64,000 nucleotides of DNA from an uncultured Paracoccaceae bacterium (GTDB lineage Bacteria > Pseudomonadota > Alphaproteobacteria > Rhodobacterales > Rhodobacteraceae): assembly GCA_947492475.1 (NCBI GenBank), contig CANLNM010000004.1:1-64000 (forward strand), in the 5' to 3' direction. This document shows positions 15,462 to 23,483 of this stretch, one piece after another. Position 1 is the first letter of the stretch; each line of letters begins with the position of its first letter. Made by a program: the position numbers and the translations under genes. Under the pieces are notes generated by a model. The model saw only the letters and a program-made list of their open reading frames with translations, was not told where the DNA came from and did no database searches.

Positions 15462-16325
15462 TTATTCCGCAGCCAAAGGCAGTTCGCCCGTTGACCCGAT
15501 CAATGAAATATCCGCGATGACCCCCTGCAACAGCGATTTGAACGCTTCGAAATCGGGGCTGGGTTCCACATGTTTTTCATCAAGATAAAGCGCGCGGTCG
15601 ATTTCGATCTGGATCACATGCTGTTTGCGCGACGGGCGTCCGTAATGCTGGGCGATATAAGCCCCCGCAAACGGCATATTGCGCACTACATTCAACCCGG
15701 CCTTTTGTAGGGCCTGTTCCACCTGATCCACCACCCGTGGCGCAGCAGCAGCCCCATATCGGTCCCCCAAAACAATATCGGGGCGTTTGCGATTATGGGT
15801 CACGGCATTGTCCAACGCTTCGGTTGGCATGGAATGGCAATCGATCAGAATGGCTTCTCCGAATCTGGTTTGGCTTTGGTCCAGCAGGGTTTGCAGCATG
15901 TCATGATAGGGCCGCCAATAGGTGTCGATACGGTGGCGCGCGACAGACAAAGGCAATTTACCACGATAAATACTGCGGCCCTGCGCCACGACACGCGGGA
16001 TCACCCCCAATCCAGATGCAATTCGTGGATTATGTGCCGCACGCCGCACGTCTTCTATGACAGCTGGATCCAATTCATCACAGGCGCGATTTAGGTCCAA
16101 AAACGCACGCGGCGCCCCCGCGCGCAGAAACGGCGCCCCAAATCGCGGGGCGATGTCGAACAATTTATCGACATATGCATCCTCAGATGACCTTATTTCT
16201 AAGGGCGATAGCAACGTTGTATTCTGAAATGACTGGGGATAGTCACGCCCAGAATGAGGCGACGCAAACACAACGGACGTTGATCTGGTATCGGGATGAA
16301 TCAGATGATAGGCGGCCTTTGGCAT
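15462..16325 (-). CDS. N-formylglutamate amidohydrolase
   Basis: A 287-residue zinc hydrolase family member that releases formate and glutamate from N-formylglutamate, the last step of one histidine degradation route; other N-acyl or formyl substrates are possible. Motifs: FASPHSGRDYP (metal His), the RSSEDAYVDKLFD segment, LIDCHSMP and a C-terminal EIDRALYLDEKHVEP region. The ATG at 16325 has AAGGAGAG 6 bases upstream. No other hut genes are nearby, so it stands alone. Confidence 0.85.
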   Translation of the reverse strand: MPKAAYHLIHPDTRSTSVVFASPHSGRDYPQSFQNTTLLSPLEIRSSEDAYVDKLFDIAPRFGAPFLRAGAPRAFLDLNRACDELDPAVIEDVRRAAHNPRIASGLGVIPRVVAQGRSIYRGKLPLSVARHRIDTYWRPYHDMLQTLLDQSQTRFGEAILIDCHSMPTEALDNAVTHNRKRPDIVLGDRYGAAAAPRVVDQVEQALQKAGLNVVRNMPFAGAYIAQHYGRPSRKQHVIQIEIDRALYLDEKHVEPSPDFEAFKSLLQGVIADISLIGSTGELPLAAE

Positions 16326-16377
16326 CGTCTCTCCTTTGAGATAAAGCATAGCGCAAAAAAAACACGCGTTTAAAGCC

Positions 16378-16406
16378 TTGATCCCCCTTGCGACTCCTTT
16401 TATAGA
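16378..16406 (+). promoter_or_regulatory. sigma-70-type promoter of tRNA-Val and rpmJ
   Basis: TTGATC (16378-16383) and TATAGA (16401-16406) lie 17 bases apart, about 60 bases before the tRNA. A perfect inverted repeat GTCCTAT/ATAGGAC (16434-16453, loop TTTATT) lies between promoter and tRNA and may be a processing or control element. Confidence 0.55.
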
Positions 16407-16472
16407 CCGCACACCCGGCGCGGTTAATTCCGCGTCCTATTTTATTATAGGACTTGAAATAGCGACGGGTAA

Positions 16473-16547
16473 GGGCGATTAGCTCAGTGGTAGAGCACTT
16501 CGTTGACATCGAAGGGGTCACAAGTTCGAACCTTGTATCGCCCACCA
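16473..16547 (+). tRNA. tRNA-Val (anticodon GAC)
   Basis: A 75-base cloverleaf with encoded CCA. The acceptor stem GGGCGAT pairs with ATCGCCC; the D arm has AGCTCAGTGGTAGAGC. The anticodon stem CTTCG/CGAAG encloses TTGACAT with GAC at 16505-16507, and the T arm has GTTCGAACC. It has no intron, and rpmJ follows 79 bases later. Confidence 0.97.
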
Positions 16548-16626
16548 TGAGAATTCACTGTCCCGGCCACTCGGGATGTAACGCAACCAAGGCGCAATCG
16601 CCGCGCCGCGACTAGGAGAGACGAAT

Positions 16627-16752
16627 ATGAAAGTTCGCAACTCGCTCCGCTCGCTCAAGCAGCGCCACCGCGATTGCCGCATTGTGCGCCGTAAGGGCCG
16701 TGTTTACGTTATCAACAAAACACAGCGCCGCTTCAAAGCCCGTCAGGGCTGA
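16627..16752 (+). CDS. rpmJ: 50S ribosomal protein L36, zinc-independent type
   Basis: A 41-residue very basic ribosomal protein ([16 protein letters not shown]..., ending RRFKARQG), too short for common length cut-offs. It has only one Cys (C17) and so lacks the CxxC/C/H zinc site of the canonical form. This C-minus type is the usual L36 of Rhodobacterales. AGGAG lies 9 bases before the ATG. A strong terminator follows. Confidence 0.96.
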   Translation: MKVRNSLRSLKQRHRDCRIVRRKGRVYVINKTQRRFKARQG

Positions 16753-16773
16753 AGCCTGAGAGCATCAGAATTT

Positions 16774-16806
16774 AAGGGCCGCCACGGGAAACCGGGCGGC
16801 CTTTTT
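16774..16806 (+). terminator. rho-independent terminator after rpmJ
   Basis: GGCCGCC...GGCGGCC with an inner CGG/CCG pair, followed by TTTTT. It also faces the end of the convergent acetyltransferase gene. Confidence 0.85.
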
Positions 16807-16826
16807 GCTGTTTGGATGATCGTTGT

Positions 16827-17306
16827 TTAGGGGGCCAGGGATTTGGATAGGACGTGCCAGATGGCGCGGTCGTCATCCACAACGTCCCGAATATGCAGCC
16901 AGTGCTGACGTTCCAACAGGGATCGTGCCGATTGGGTGGTGGTGCAGATGCTGGCATGGCCGCGCCGTTTGGCCAGATCGGCAACCGCCGCAACCAACCG
17001 ACCGGCAATCCCCTGCCCGCGATGTTCTGGCGCAACAACAAGCCCGGTTAACCAACAGGTTTCGCCCGCCTCTTGCCCAAAGGATTGGTGTGATAACGCA
17101 ACCGTGCCGATCGCGCGACCATCAATCAACGCTGCCAACCCAATGGGAAAATCGCCCCCCTCAGCACGGGCTGCGATATCCGCAGATGCGTCGCCCTGCC
17201 CAGCGGTGCCGTACCATCCCGGCCAAGCCTGCGTCATGATCTGTGCCAGTTGAGTGCGCTGATCCGGTCCTAAACAATCCAGATCAACAATATCTATCGC
17301 TGTCAT
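16827..17306 (-). CDS. GNAT-family N-acetyltransferase
   Basis: A 159-residue protein of the GNAT fold. The acetyl-CoA binding motif A is LVVAPEHRGQGIAGRLVAAV (Q/RxxGxG/A type) at about residues 90-110, preceded by the beta4 strand ETCWLTG and followed by the CTTTQSARSLLERQHW motif B region. The acceptor substrate cannot be predicted. Its start overlaps the stop of the upstream gene by 4 bases, so it is the last gene of that leftward transcript. Confidence 0.85.
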   Translation of the reverse strand: MTAIDIVDLDCLGPDQRTQLAQIMTQAWPGWYGTAGQGDASADIAARAEGGDFPIGLAALIDGRAIGTVALSHQSFGQEAGETCWLTGLVVAPEHRGQGIAGRLVAAVADLAKRRGHASICTTTQSARSLLERQHWLHIRDVVDDDRAIWHVLSKSLAP

Positions 17307-18952
17307 TGATTGACGGCATCCGCCAGCAGACGCACCAGAACGGCCTCACTTAGATAACCGGTCATCGGCAAATCGTGTTCCTGTTGATAGCGACGAATGG
17401 CGCGACGCGCTTCTTCGTCCAACCTGCCATCCACCGGACCCGGCTCCAGTCCAATGTCTTCCAACCGTCCCTCGATCAGGCGCAATGTGATCGGATTGAG
17501 GTTCAGTTCATTTTCCGCCGCAATCGCAGCCGCTTCGGCTTGGGTATCTTCGGCAGGGCGGGTTAATTCGGTGATCCGGGCATTGGCTTGTTCCGCGAAA
17601 CTGCCATTAGGGTAATCCACCAGATATTGCCGATACCCCGAAATGACGTCTGCCTCTGCGATCAGTTCCCATGCGTCGCGTTCCTGGCTTTCGGCCTGTG
17701 CCAATGCCTGCTGAGCGATTGCATCCAGTTCAGCCTGCGCGATGGCGGCGTATTTCCCATCGGGATACCGTTCCAGATAGGCGCGATAGCCAGCCGCGTC
17801 GCCGCGTCCACCGGTTTCATTCCAATAGGCCTGATCCAATTGCGCCAATTCCTGACGCCGGGCTTCGGCCTCGGCTTCGATCTGAGCGGATCGCCGGGCG
17901 GCCTGAGCATCCAGCCGGTTGATTTGTTCGGTCGTTAAATAGGATGTCTGCGGATAGCCGTTTTCCTGCTGCCAATTGGTCATGGCGCGGCGTGTGCCGG
18001 ACCCAAAAATCCCGTCGATGCCGCGTGTGTTGTAATCCAAAATGGTCAGGTGCCGTTGAATTTGCCGCCGCGCATCGCGTGACAGGTTCAGCGCCTCTTC
18101 GGCCAAACGCTGATCTCGGTAGGGTTCGCTCAGGATCGCTTCGAGCCGCGATTGCGCCTCGTCGGCATATTGCCCCCGCGGATAGGCCCCCAGATAGGTG
18201 CGATAGCTGTCCGCGTCATCCAGCGCTTCGGCGTCCTGCCAAGCCACGGCTTCGGTGTTGGGATCAATCAGGACCGGACCGGGGGACAGGTCCACCTCAT
18301 CGGCGGCGGGCATAAAGATCAGTTCGGCAGGGACATACCCGCTGAGATCAACGTCGTAATCCTGTGCTGCGGTGATCAAATCTGCCTCAGGCTGGGCCAA
18401 GCCACGCATCAAAAACCCATGCACTTGCCCCGGTGTGCCCATGGCAATGCTGACCCCATTGGGGGCATTCAGCAGCCCAATCCCGGATCGCAAATAGGGG
18501 CTGATGTGCTGACCTTCATCAGGCAGCGTGCCCAGCACCAGAACGGCATGGCCCGGCTTTTCGGCCAAAACCCGCAGCATTGCATCCACTGAAACCGCAT
18601 CCGCGCCCAGATCAAACAGGGTCGGATCCTCTGCGTCGGATCCCAGCAACCACGTGCGCGTGCCGTCGGTGACAAACCGCCCCGCCAGCCCGACAACCAA
18701 ACGGTCAGCATTCTGTGCGCGATCCGCGAATCCGGCCACATTTTGGGCAATCTGATTGGCCCCGCCATTGCGCGATGCCTCCACCGCGAAACCCAGCCCC
18801 TCTAGGCCGTCACGCGCCAGAAACACGCCACCGGCCCGCGGCACACGGTCAAAATTGCGGTATTCGACATTGCCCAGCAACAGCGCCGCGTCCTCCGCCC
18901 AAACAGAACCGCCCAATAGGGCAAATGTGGTGGACAATAGGAAACGGCGCAT
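17303..18952 (-). CDS. exported pseudo-caspase protein with two peptidoglycan-binding domains
   Basis: A 549-residue protein with a signal peptide (to about residue 19). Residues 22-150 resemble the caspase-like p20 fold (AALLLGNVEYRNF matches the usual strand-1 LVIGNxxY). However, the YAGHG His position reads VGLAGRF and the DACR Cys position reads LGTLPDE, so the catalytic pair is missing. Three short repeats of the form YRxYLxxYPxGxYAxxA occur at about 250-272, 389-411 and 440-462. Two PG_binding_1 domains lie at about 290-345 and 482-545. It probably binds the cell wall in the periplasm. It starts 12 bases after the phenylacetate-CoA ligase-like gene, but a functional link is not evident. 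Confidence 0.75.
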   Translation of the reverse strand: MRRFLLSTTFALLGGSVWAEDAALLLGNVEYRNFDRVPRAGGVFLARDGLEGLGFAVEASRNGGANQIAQNVAGFADRAQNADRLVVGLAGRFVTDGTRTWLLGSDAEDPTLFDLGADAVSVDAMLRVLAEKPGHAVLVLGTLPDEGQHISPYLRSGIGLLNAPNGVSIAMGTPGQVHGFLMRGLAQPEADLITAAQDYDVDLSGYVPAELIFMPAADEVDLSPGPVLIDPNTEAVAWQDAEALDDADSYRTYLGAYPRGQYADEAQSRLEAILSEPYRDQRLAEEALNLSRDARRQIQRHLTILDYNTRGIDGIFGSGTRRAMTNWQQENGYPQTSYLTTEQINRLDAQAARRSAQIEAEAEARRQELAQLDQAYWNETGGRGDAAGYRAYLERYPDGKYAAIAQAELDAIAQQALAQAESQERDAWELIAEADVISGYRQYLVDYPNGSFAEQANARITELTRPAEDTQAEAAAIAAENELNLNPITLRLIEGRLEDIGLEPGPVDGRLDEEARRAIRRYQQEHDLPMTGYLSEAVLVRLLADAVNQ

Positions 18953-18964
18953 AAGCTCTCCTTT

Positions 18965-20161
18965 TTAGGTGTCGTAGGTGCGGCGATCCTCAATCACGAG
19001 CCCGTCGCGGGGAAGGGAACCGGGCGCATGCAACGTCACGTCCCCTTTCAGTTTCAATATTTCACGCACGGATGCCGCAAACATGTTGGCATCCCCAGCG
19101 CTACATTCAAGTTGCACCGCCATGACATCGGATTCGCCATCGCGATCCGCAATCACACGGGCCCGGTCGATTTCAGCGTGGCGGGCCACCAATTGCGCCA
19201 CCTGTTCGGGGCGTACAAACATGCCTTTGATCTTGGTGGTTTGATCGGCGCGACCCATCCAGCCCTTGATGCGCATATTTGTGCGGCCACAGGGGCTGGC
19301 CCCGTCCATCACGGCGGACAGATCGCCGGTGGCAAATCGGATCAGCGGATAGTCCGGGTTCAGCGATGTAACAACCACTTCGCCCACCTCGCCCGGCGCC
19401 ACGGGATCGCCCGTGCCCGGTGTCACAATTTCCACGATCAGCCCTTCGTCCACGATCAGCCCTTCGTTTGGTGTCGTCTCATAAGCGATATTGCCCAAAT
19501 CGGCCGTCGCATAGGCCTGAAGGCATGTGATGCCCCGATCGGCGTACCATTGCCGAAGCGTCGGGAACAACGCGCCCCCTGAAACGGCGGCTTTGCTGAT
19601 CTTTAATGTGATGCCCATTTCATCGGCTTTTTCCAGAATTACCTTTAGATAATCAGGGGTTCCGGCATAAGCCGTGGTGCCAACATCGGCCGCAGCGCGC
19701 ACCTGTAATTCGGTCTGACCGGTGCCTGCGGGCAAAACCACGGCTCCAACAGCGCGTGCGCCATTTTCAAACATCGTGCCCGCCGGTGTCAGGTGATAGC
19801 CAAAACAATTCTGGATCACGTCACCTTTGCCGATGCCCGCCGCGTTCAGGAAACGTGCGAACCGCCACCAATCATGGCCCATGCTGCCGGGTTCATAAAT
19901 CGGTCCGGGGGATTGAAATACGTGGCTGACATTGGCGGTGAACATGCCCCCAAAGGGCGGCTGTTGCTTTTGCCAATCGCTCAGGTCGGATTTACGCAGC
20001 ACCGGCAATTTGGCCAAATCCGCCAGCGAGGTCAGCGTGATATCCGGCAGGGCATTGCTCTGTGCGGATTTCACCCGGGCGATCTGATCCAATAACGCGG
20101 TGAATTGCGCCGCTTCGCGGGCTTCTTGGCTGCGGGTTTCAAGATCATCGTAATAGGTCAT
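18965..20161 (-). CDS. phenylacetate-CoA ligase family AMP-forming ligase
   Basis: A 398-residue adenylate-forming enzyme resembling PaaK, which makes the CoA thioester of an aryl or other carboxylic acid. Features: FGGMFTANVSHVFQSPGP near the ATP site, NCFGYHLTPAGTMFE, AVVLPAGTGQTELQ, QAYATADLGNIAYE (A5-like), RFATGDLS and KGMFVRPEQV in the C-terminal lid. It is shorter than typical PaaK (about 430). The ATG at 20161 fits the family better than the open frame to 20203. It belongs to the ABC importer cluster to its right, although one opposing gene lies between them. Confidence 0.85.
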   Translation of the reverse strand: MTYYDDLETRSQEAREAAQFTALLDQIARVKSAQSNALPDITLTSLADLAKLPVLRKSDLSDWQKQQPPFGGMFTANVSHVFQSPGPIYEPGSMGHDWWRFARFLNAAGIGKGDVIQNCFGYHLTPAGTMFENGARAVGAVVLPAGTGQTELQVRAAADVGTTAYAGTPDYLKVILEKADEMGITLKISKAAVSGGALFPTLRQWYADRGITCLQAYATADLGNIAYETTPNEGLIVDEGLIVEIVTPGTGDPVAPGEVGEVVVTSLNPDYPLIRFATGDLSAVMDGASPCGRTNMRIKGWMGRADQTTKIKGMFVRPEQVAQLVARHAEIDRARVIADRDGESDVMAVQLECSAGDANMFAASVREILKLKGDVTLHAPGSLPRDGLVIEDRRTYDT

Positions 20162-20255
20162 GTTTCTACCATTTCTTATCTTTGCCGCGACACCAAGCGA
20201 CATTGTGGGATGTTTCTAAATTTGTCACAGCTGCGCCCAAGATATGAGGCCCAGT

Positions 20256-21203
20256 ATGACGACGTATTCCGACACTTTCACCGCTGATGCGCTTGATCCG
20301 CGGATCACCATTCACGAGGCGTTGCTGATCGTGGAAATCACGTTCACCGGGCTGTATTTCCATACAACTGCGGATGTGAATGCGTTTTATGACAGGATCG
20401 AAGAGCGGCTGCTGGAAACCGGCGAACCGCTTTGGTTTTTTATGGTCAACACGCAGGATTACCGCATCGATGGGGATGCCTGGTTTGCGTTCACCCGACG
20501 TGGGCGCGATCTGAGCGAGGCGCATTCCATGGCCACAATCCGGTTTGACGCGGATCCCGATACGGTGGTGCAAATCGAGCGCAACAAAGGCACGGATCGC
20601 GCTGTGTCCAACCTGTTTCCCAGTCGCGAAACGGCGCTGGAACATCTGAAAACCCGGCAATCGACCCGCCTGGCACGCCCCAATCACATCCCCAACTACC
20701 ATAAGGCGGACTTTGTTCAGCGGTTCCACCAAGACGTTGAGAACGACATCTTTGAGGTCGATCTGTCCGGTGTGACGTTTGAACATTCGCGCGACGTCAA
20801 CGACATCCACAACTGGATCGAAGAGGCGATGCGCCCGTCGCATCATCGCTGGTATCTGCTGTATAACTACACCGGAACCCGGATCGACCCGGCGGCCTGG
20901 GTGCAGTTTACCGCGCGCAATCAACATCTGAATGCCAGCTACGCGTTGGGCGCGGCCCGTTATGCACCTGACAGCGAAACCGAAGCCGACATTCGCCTGC
21001 GCTACGAAGCCAAGGATATGCGCCCCAACATTCGCAACACCCGTGCAGAAGCCATTGAACGTATTGAGGAAATGCGCGCTGCGCAGCCCGCGCCAGATAT
21101 GGAATTGGGCCCCGCGATGCAATCGGATGTCAGCCGCAACCCCCCAAGTCGAGGGCGGCGATACGCGCACCGACCAACCATCCGGATCATGCCCGGCGAT
21201 TGA
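20256..21203 (+). CDS. hypothetical protein with a tandem duplicated domain
   Basis: A 315-residue soluble protein without signal or membrane helix. Two halves align: residues about 20-135 (FFMVNTQDYRIDGDAWFAFTRRG, then PSRETALEHLKTR) and about 160-270 (YLLYNYTGTRIDPAAWVQFTARN, then NTRAEAIERIEEM). Shared pattern: hxxNxxxxRIDxxAWxxFTxR, a hydrophobic strand, an acidic D-rich link, then an ExAxExhxxh helix. The arrangement loosely resembles SpoIIAA/STAS-like alpha/beta domains, but I cannot name the family. The C-terminal 40 residues are basic and disordered. GAGG lies 6 bases before the ATG at 20256. It is on the opposite strand inside the leftward importer operon. Confidence 0.75.
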   Translation: MTTYSDTFTADALDPRITIHEALLIVEITFTGLYFHTTADVNAFYDRIEERLLETGEPLWFFMVNTQDYRIDGDAWFAFTRRGRDLSEAHSMATIRFDADPDTVVQIERNKGTDRAVSNLFPSRETALEHLKTRQSTRLARPNHIPNYHKADFVQRFHQDVENDIFEVDLSGVTFEHSRDVNDIHNWIEEAMRPSHHRWYLLYNYTGTRIDPAAWVQFTARNQHLNASYALGAARYAPDSETEADIRLRYEAKDMRPNIRNTRAEAIERIEEMRAAQPAPDMELGPAMQSDVSRNPPSRGRRYAHRPTIRIMPGD

Positions 21204-21217
21204 TCTGCGCGCTGCAA

Positions 21218-22060
21218 TCACGCCAACCAACGTTTCCGGCGACGATAGGACCGCACGTCACGAAAGCTTTTGCGACCGTCATCAGACACACCCAGATAGA
21301 ATTCTTTCACATCTGGATTTTCGCGCAGCTCTGCGGCGGGGCCTTCCATGACGACACGCCCGTTTTCAAGGATGTAGCCCTGATGCGCATAGCGCAGCGC
21401 CACATTGGTGTTCTGTTCGGCCAACAAGAACGTCACGCCTTCGCCTTCGTTGACGTTTTTCACGATCTCAAAAATCTGTTCCACCAGCTGTGGCGCCAGC
21501 CCCATGGAAGGTTCATCCAGCAGGATCGTTTCGGGCCGTGACATCAATGCGCGCCCCATGGCACACATTTGCTGTTCCCCACCAGACGTGTAACCCGCCT
21601 GCGATTTACGGCGCTCTTTCAGGCGTGGGAAATATTCATAAACCATTTCCAGATCGGCGTTAACCGCGCCGGACCCATCAGACCGGGTATAGGCCCCGGT
21701 CAGCAGGTTTTCCTCGATGGTCAGGTGTTCAAAACAATGGCGGCCTTCCATCACTTGGATCACGCCGCGTTTCACCAAATCAGAGGGCTGTTTGTCCTGC
21801 ACGGTTTCCCCGCGATACAGGATCGACCCTTTGGTGACTTCGCCACGTTCAGACCGCAGCAGGTTGGAAATCGCCTTTAGGGTTGTGGTTTTTCCGGCGC
21901 CATTCCCCCCCAGCAGGGCGGTGATTCCGCCTTTGGGCACAGACAGGGACACACCTTTCAGCACAAGGATCACGTGATTATAGATCACCTCGATATTGTT
22001 CAGCTCTAGCAGATTTTCGGTCTCTGCATTGGCGGGATTGGTCGGCGTCGCATCCAGCAT
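21218..22060 (-). CDS. branched-chain-type ABC transporter ATPase (LivF-like)
   Basis: 280 residues. Walker A LLGGNGAGKTT at about residue 53-60, the Q-loop region VIQVMEGRHCFEHLTIEENL, signature YTSGGEQQMCAMGRAL (SGGEQQ), Walker B TILLDEPSMGLAP and the switch His replaced by Gln in LLAEQN, as is usual for LivF. It powers uptake with the two permeases and the second ATPase of this operon. The C-terminal tail is Arg-rich and longer than in LivF. Separated from the binding-protein gene by a 67-base gap with a GC-rich hairpin. Confidence 0.93.
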   Translation of the reverse strand: MLDATPTNPANAETENLLELNNIEVIYNHVILVLKGVSLSVPKGGITALLGGNGAGKTTTLKAISNLLRSERGEVTKGSILYRGETVQDKQPSDLVKRGVIQVMEGRHCFEHLTIEENLLTGAYTRSDGSGAVNADLEMVYEYFPRLKERRKSQAGYTSGGEQQMCAMGRALMSRPETILLDEPSMGLAPQLVEQIFEIVKNVNEGEGVTFLLAEQNTNVALRYAHQGYILENGRVVMEGPAAELRENPDVKEFYLGVSDDGRKSFRDVRSYRRRKRWLA

Positions 22061-22091
22061 TTCAGCGCTCCAATAGAAAGTCAGAAAAGAC

Positions 22092-22119
22092 GCGCGGGCC
22101 CAAGGTTTCAGGCCCGCGC
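22092..22119 (-). terminator. intra-operon hairpin after the binding-protein gene
   Basis: GCGCGGGCC and GGCCCGCGC form a perfect 9-base stem with a 10-base loop; on the minus strand it is followed by GTCTTTTC. Located between the binding protein and LivF-like genes, it probably stabilises the upstream message and reduces read-through, giving more binding protein than ATPase. Confidence 0.6.
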
Positions 22120-22126
22120 AAAAGGC

Positions 22127-23410
22127 TTAGTTACAGCCAGCGGTGATGTTGTTTTCCGCAGCAAAGGCAGCGGAATCTTCGGCCACCAATGGCGCGATAA
22201 CGGATTGATCTGATTCCAGATAATCAGTCAGAGCATTCCACTGCATGGCACTTGCGTCCCATTGCTGAACGATGCCCATACCGGACCCACCGTGATCAGA
22301 ACAGGACACGGAGAATTCAGGACCAACACCGGGCGCACCCAGTTCGTCCATCCGCGCAGCTGTCATTTCCAACGCTTCCATACCGTCGCGCATCATCGCT
22401 GGGGTAATGTCGGAAACACCGTGGATTTCCTGAGCCTTTGCAATCGCTTCGGCCGCCAGGATCGCTGCATACATGCCGCGTGTGTACAGAACGGACCCAA
22501 CATTTGATCCGTCACCCGCTGCATTGCCCGCATCCACAACATGTGTCTGGATTTCAGCAAAGACCGGCAATTCGCCAATACGGTTCATGTTCAACGATTT
22601 GTAGCCGTTGGCCGCGTCACCCGCAGGGATCACGTCATGTTCCGCACCGGACCACCAGTTGCCGATGAAGTTTTCCATAGGAAAGTTCACGTTGGCCGCT
22701 TCTTGGATCGCAACTTGGTTCATCACGCCCCAGCCCCACATCAGAACGTAATCAGGACGTTCGCGACGGATCTGAAGCCACTGTGATTTCTGTTCCTGAC
22801 CGGGGTGGTCAACAGCCAGTTGGGTCAATTCAAAACCCATCTGTTCGGACAGAATTTCCAGCGTGCGGATTGGTTCCTTACCGTAAGCAGAGTTGTGATA
22901 CAGCAGCGCGATGGTTTTGCCTTCTAGGCTGCCACCGTTTTCATCGCTCAGATAGTTCACAGCAACCGATGCCGCATCCCAGTAGTTCGCAGGATAGTTG
23001 AACACATTACGGAAGATTTCGCCGTTCGCCGCAGATGTACGGCCATAGCCCATCGTATGAAGCGGAATGCCGTCAACTTCGGTACGTGGGATCAGCTGAT
23101 AGGTGATACCTGTGGACAGCGGTTGATAAACCAGCGCGCCTTCGCCTTTGGTGCTTTCGTAGCATTCCACACCTTTTTCGGTGTTATAGCCGGTTTCGCA
23201 TTCGATCAGGCGAATGGCTTCGCCGCCGATCCCGCCATCACGGGCGTTCAGCAGGGCAAAGTAGTCCTGATAACCGTCCGAGAAAGGAATCCCGCCCGCG
23301 GCGTATGGGCCTGTCCGGTAAGACAAATCTGGGATCACCAGATCTGCGGATGCTACACCGGCGCTTACGGCGCCTGCCACAGCCACGGCTGCAAGTTTGG
23401 TCATTTTCAT
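22127..23410 (-). CDS. periplasmic substrate-binding protein of the ABC importer
   Basis: A 427-residue Leu/Ile/Val-binding-protein-type (Peripla_BP_6) protein with a signal peptide (MKMTKLAAVAVAGAVSAGVASA). The fold shows DLSYRTGPYAAGGIPFSDGYQDYFALLN, ECETGYNTEKGVECYE and KTIALLYHNSAYGKEPI. It is longer than amino-acid binders and resembles binding proteins encoded with acyl- or aryl-CoA ligases, so a carboxylic acid ligand is more likely than an amino acid (inference). AGGAGG lies 7 bases before the ATG. Confidence 0.9.
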   Translation of the reverse strand: MKMTKLAAVAVAGAVSAGVASADLVIPDLSYRTGPYAAGGIPFSDGYQDYFALLNARDGGIGGEAIRLIECETGYNTEKGVECYESTKGEGALVYQPLSTGITYQLIPRTEVDGIPLHTMGYGRTSAANGEIFRNVFNYPANYWDAASVAVNYLSDENGGSLEGKTIALLYHNSAYGKEPIRTLEILSEQMGFELTQLAVDHPGQEQKSQWLQIRRERPDYVLMWGWGVMNQVAIQEAANVNFPMENFIGNWWSGAEHDVIPAGDAANGYKSLNMNRIGELPVFAEIQTHVVDAGNAAGDGSNVGSVLYTRGMYAAILAAEAIAKAQEIHGVSDITPAMMRDGMEALEMTAARMDELGAPGVGPEFSVSCSDHGGSGMGIVQQWDASAMQWNALTDYLESDQSVIAPLVAEDSAAFAAENNITAGCN

Positions 23411-23483
23411 CGGTCATATCCTCCCTATGGTTGACCTTGGTTGCCGGATTTTCCCGGTCGTCTCATGGTGCCGCCCACTCTCC

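Noticed and set aside
16827-18952. Possibility that the wall-binding protein and acetyltransferase form a separate defence-type module with an active caspase
   Set aside because: The caspase-like catalytic His and Cys are missing and the protein has a secretion signal, so an intracellular death effector is unlikely.
20166-21230. 354-residue open frame on the minus strand opposite the duplicated-domain gene
   Set aside because: The plus-strand frame has a good ribosome binding site and an internal protein repeat that fits only that frame; the minus frame has neither and runs over the neighbouring gene ends.
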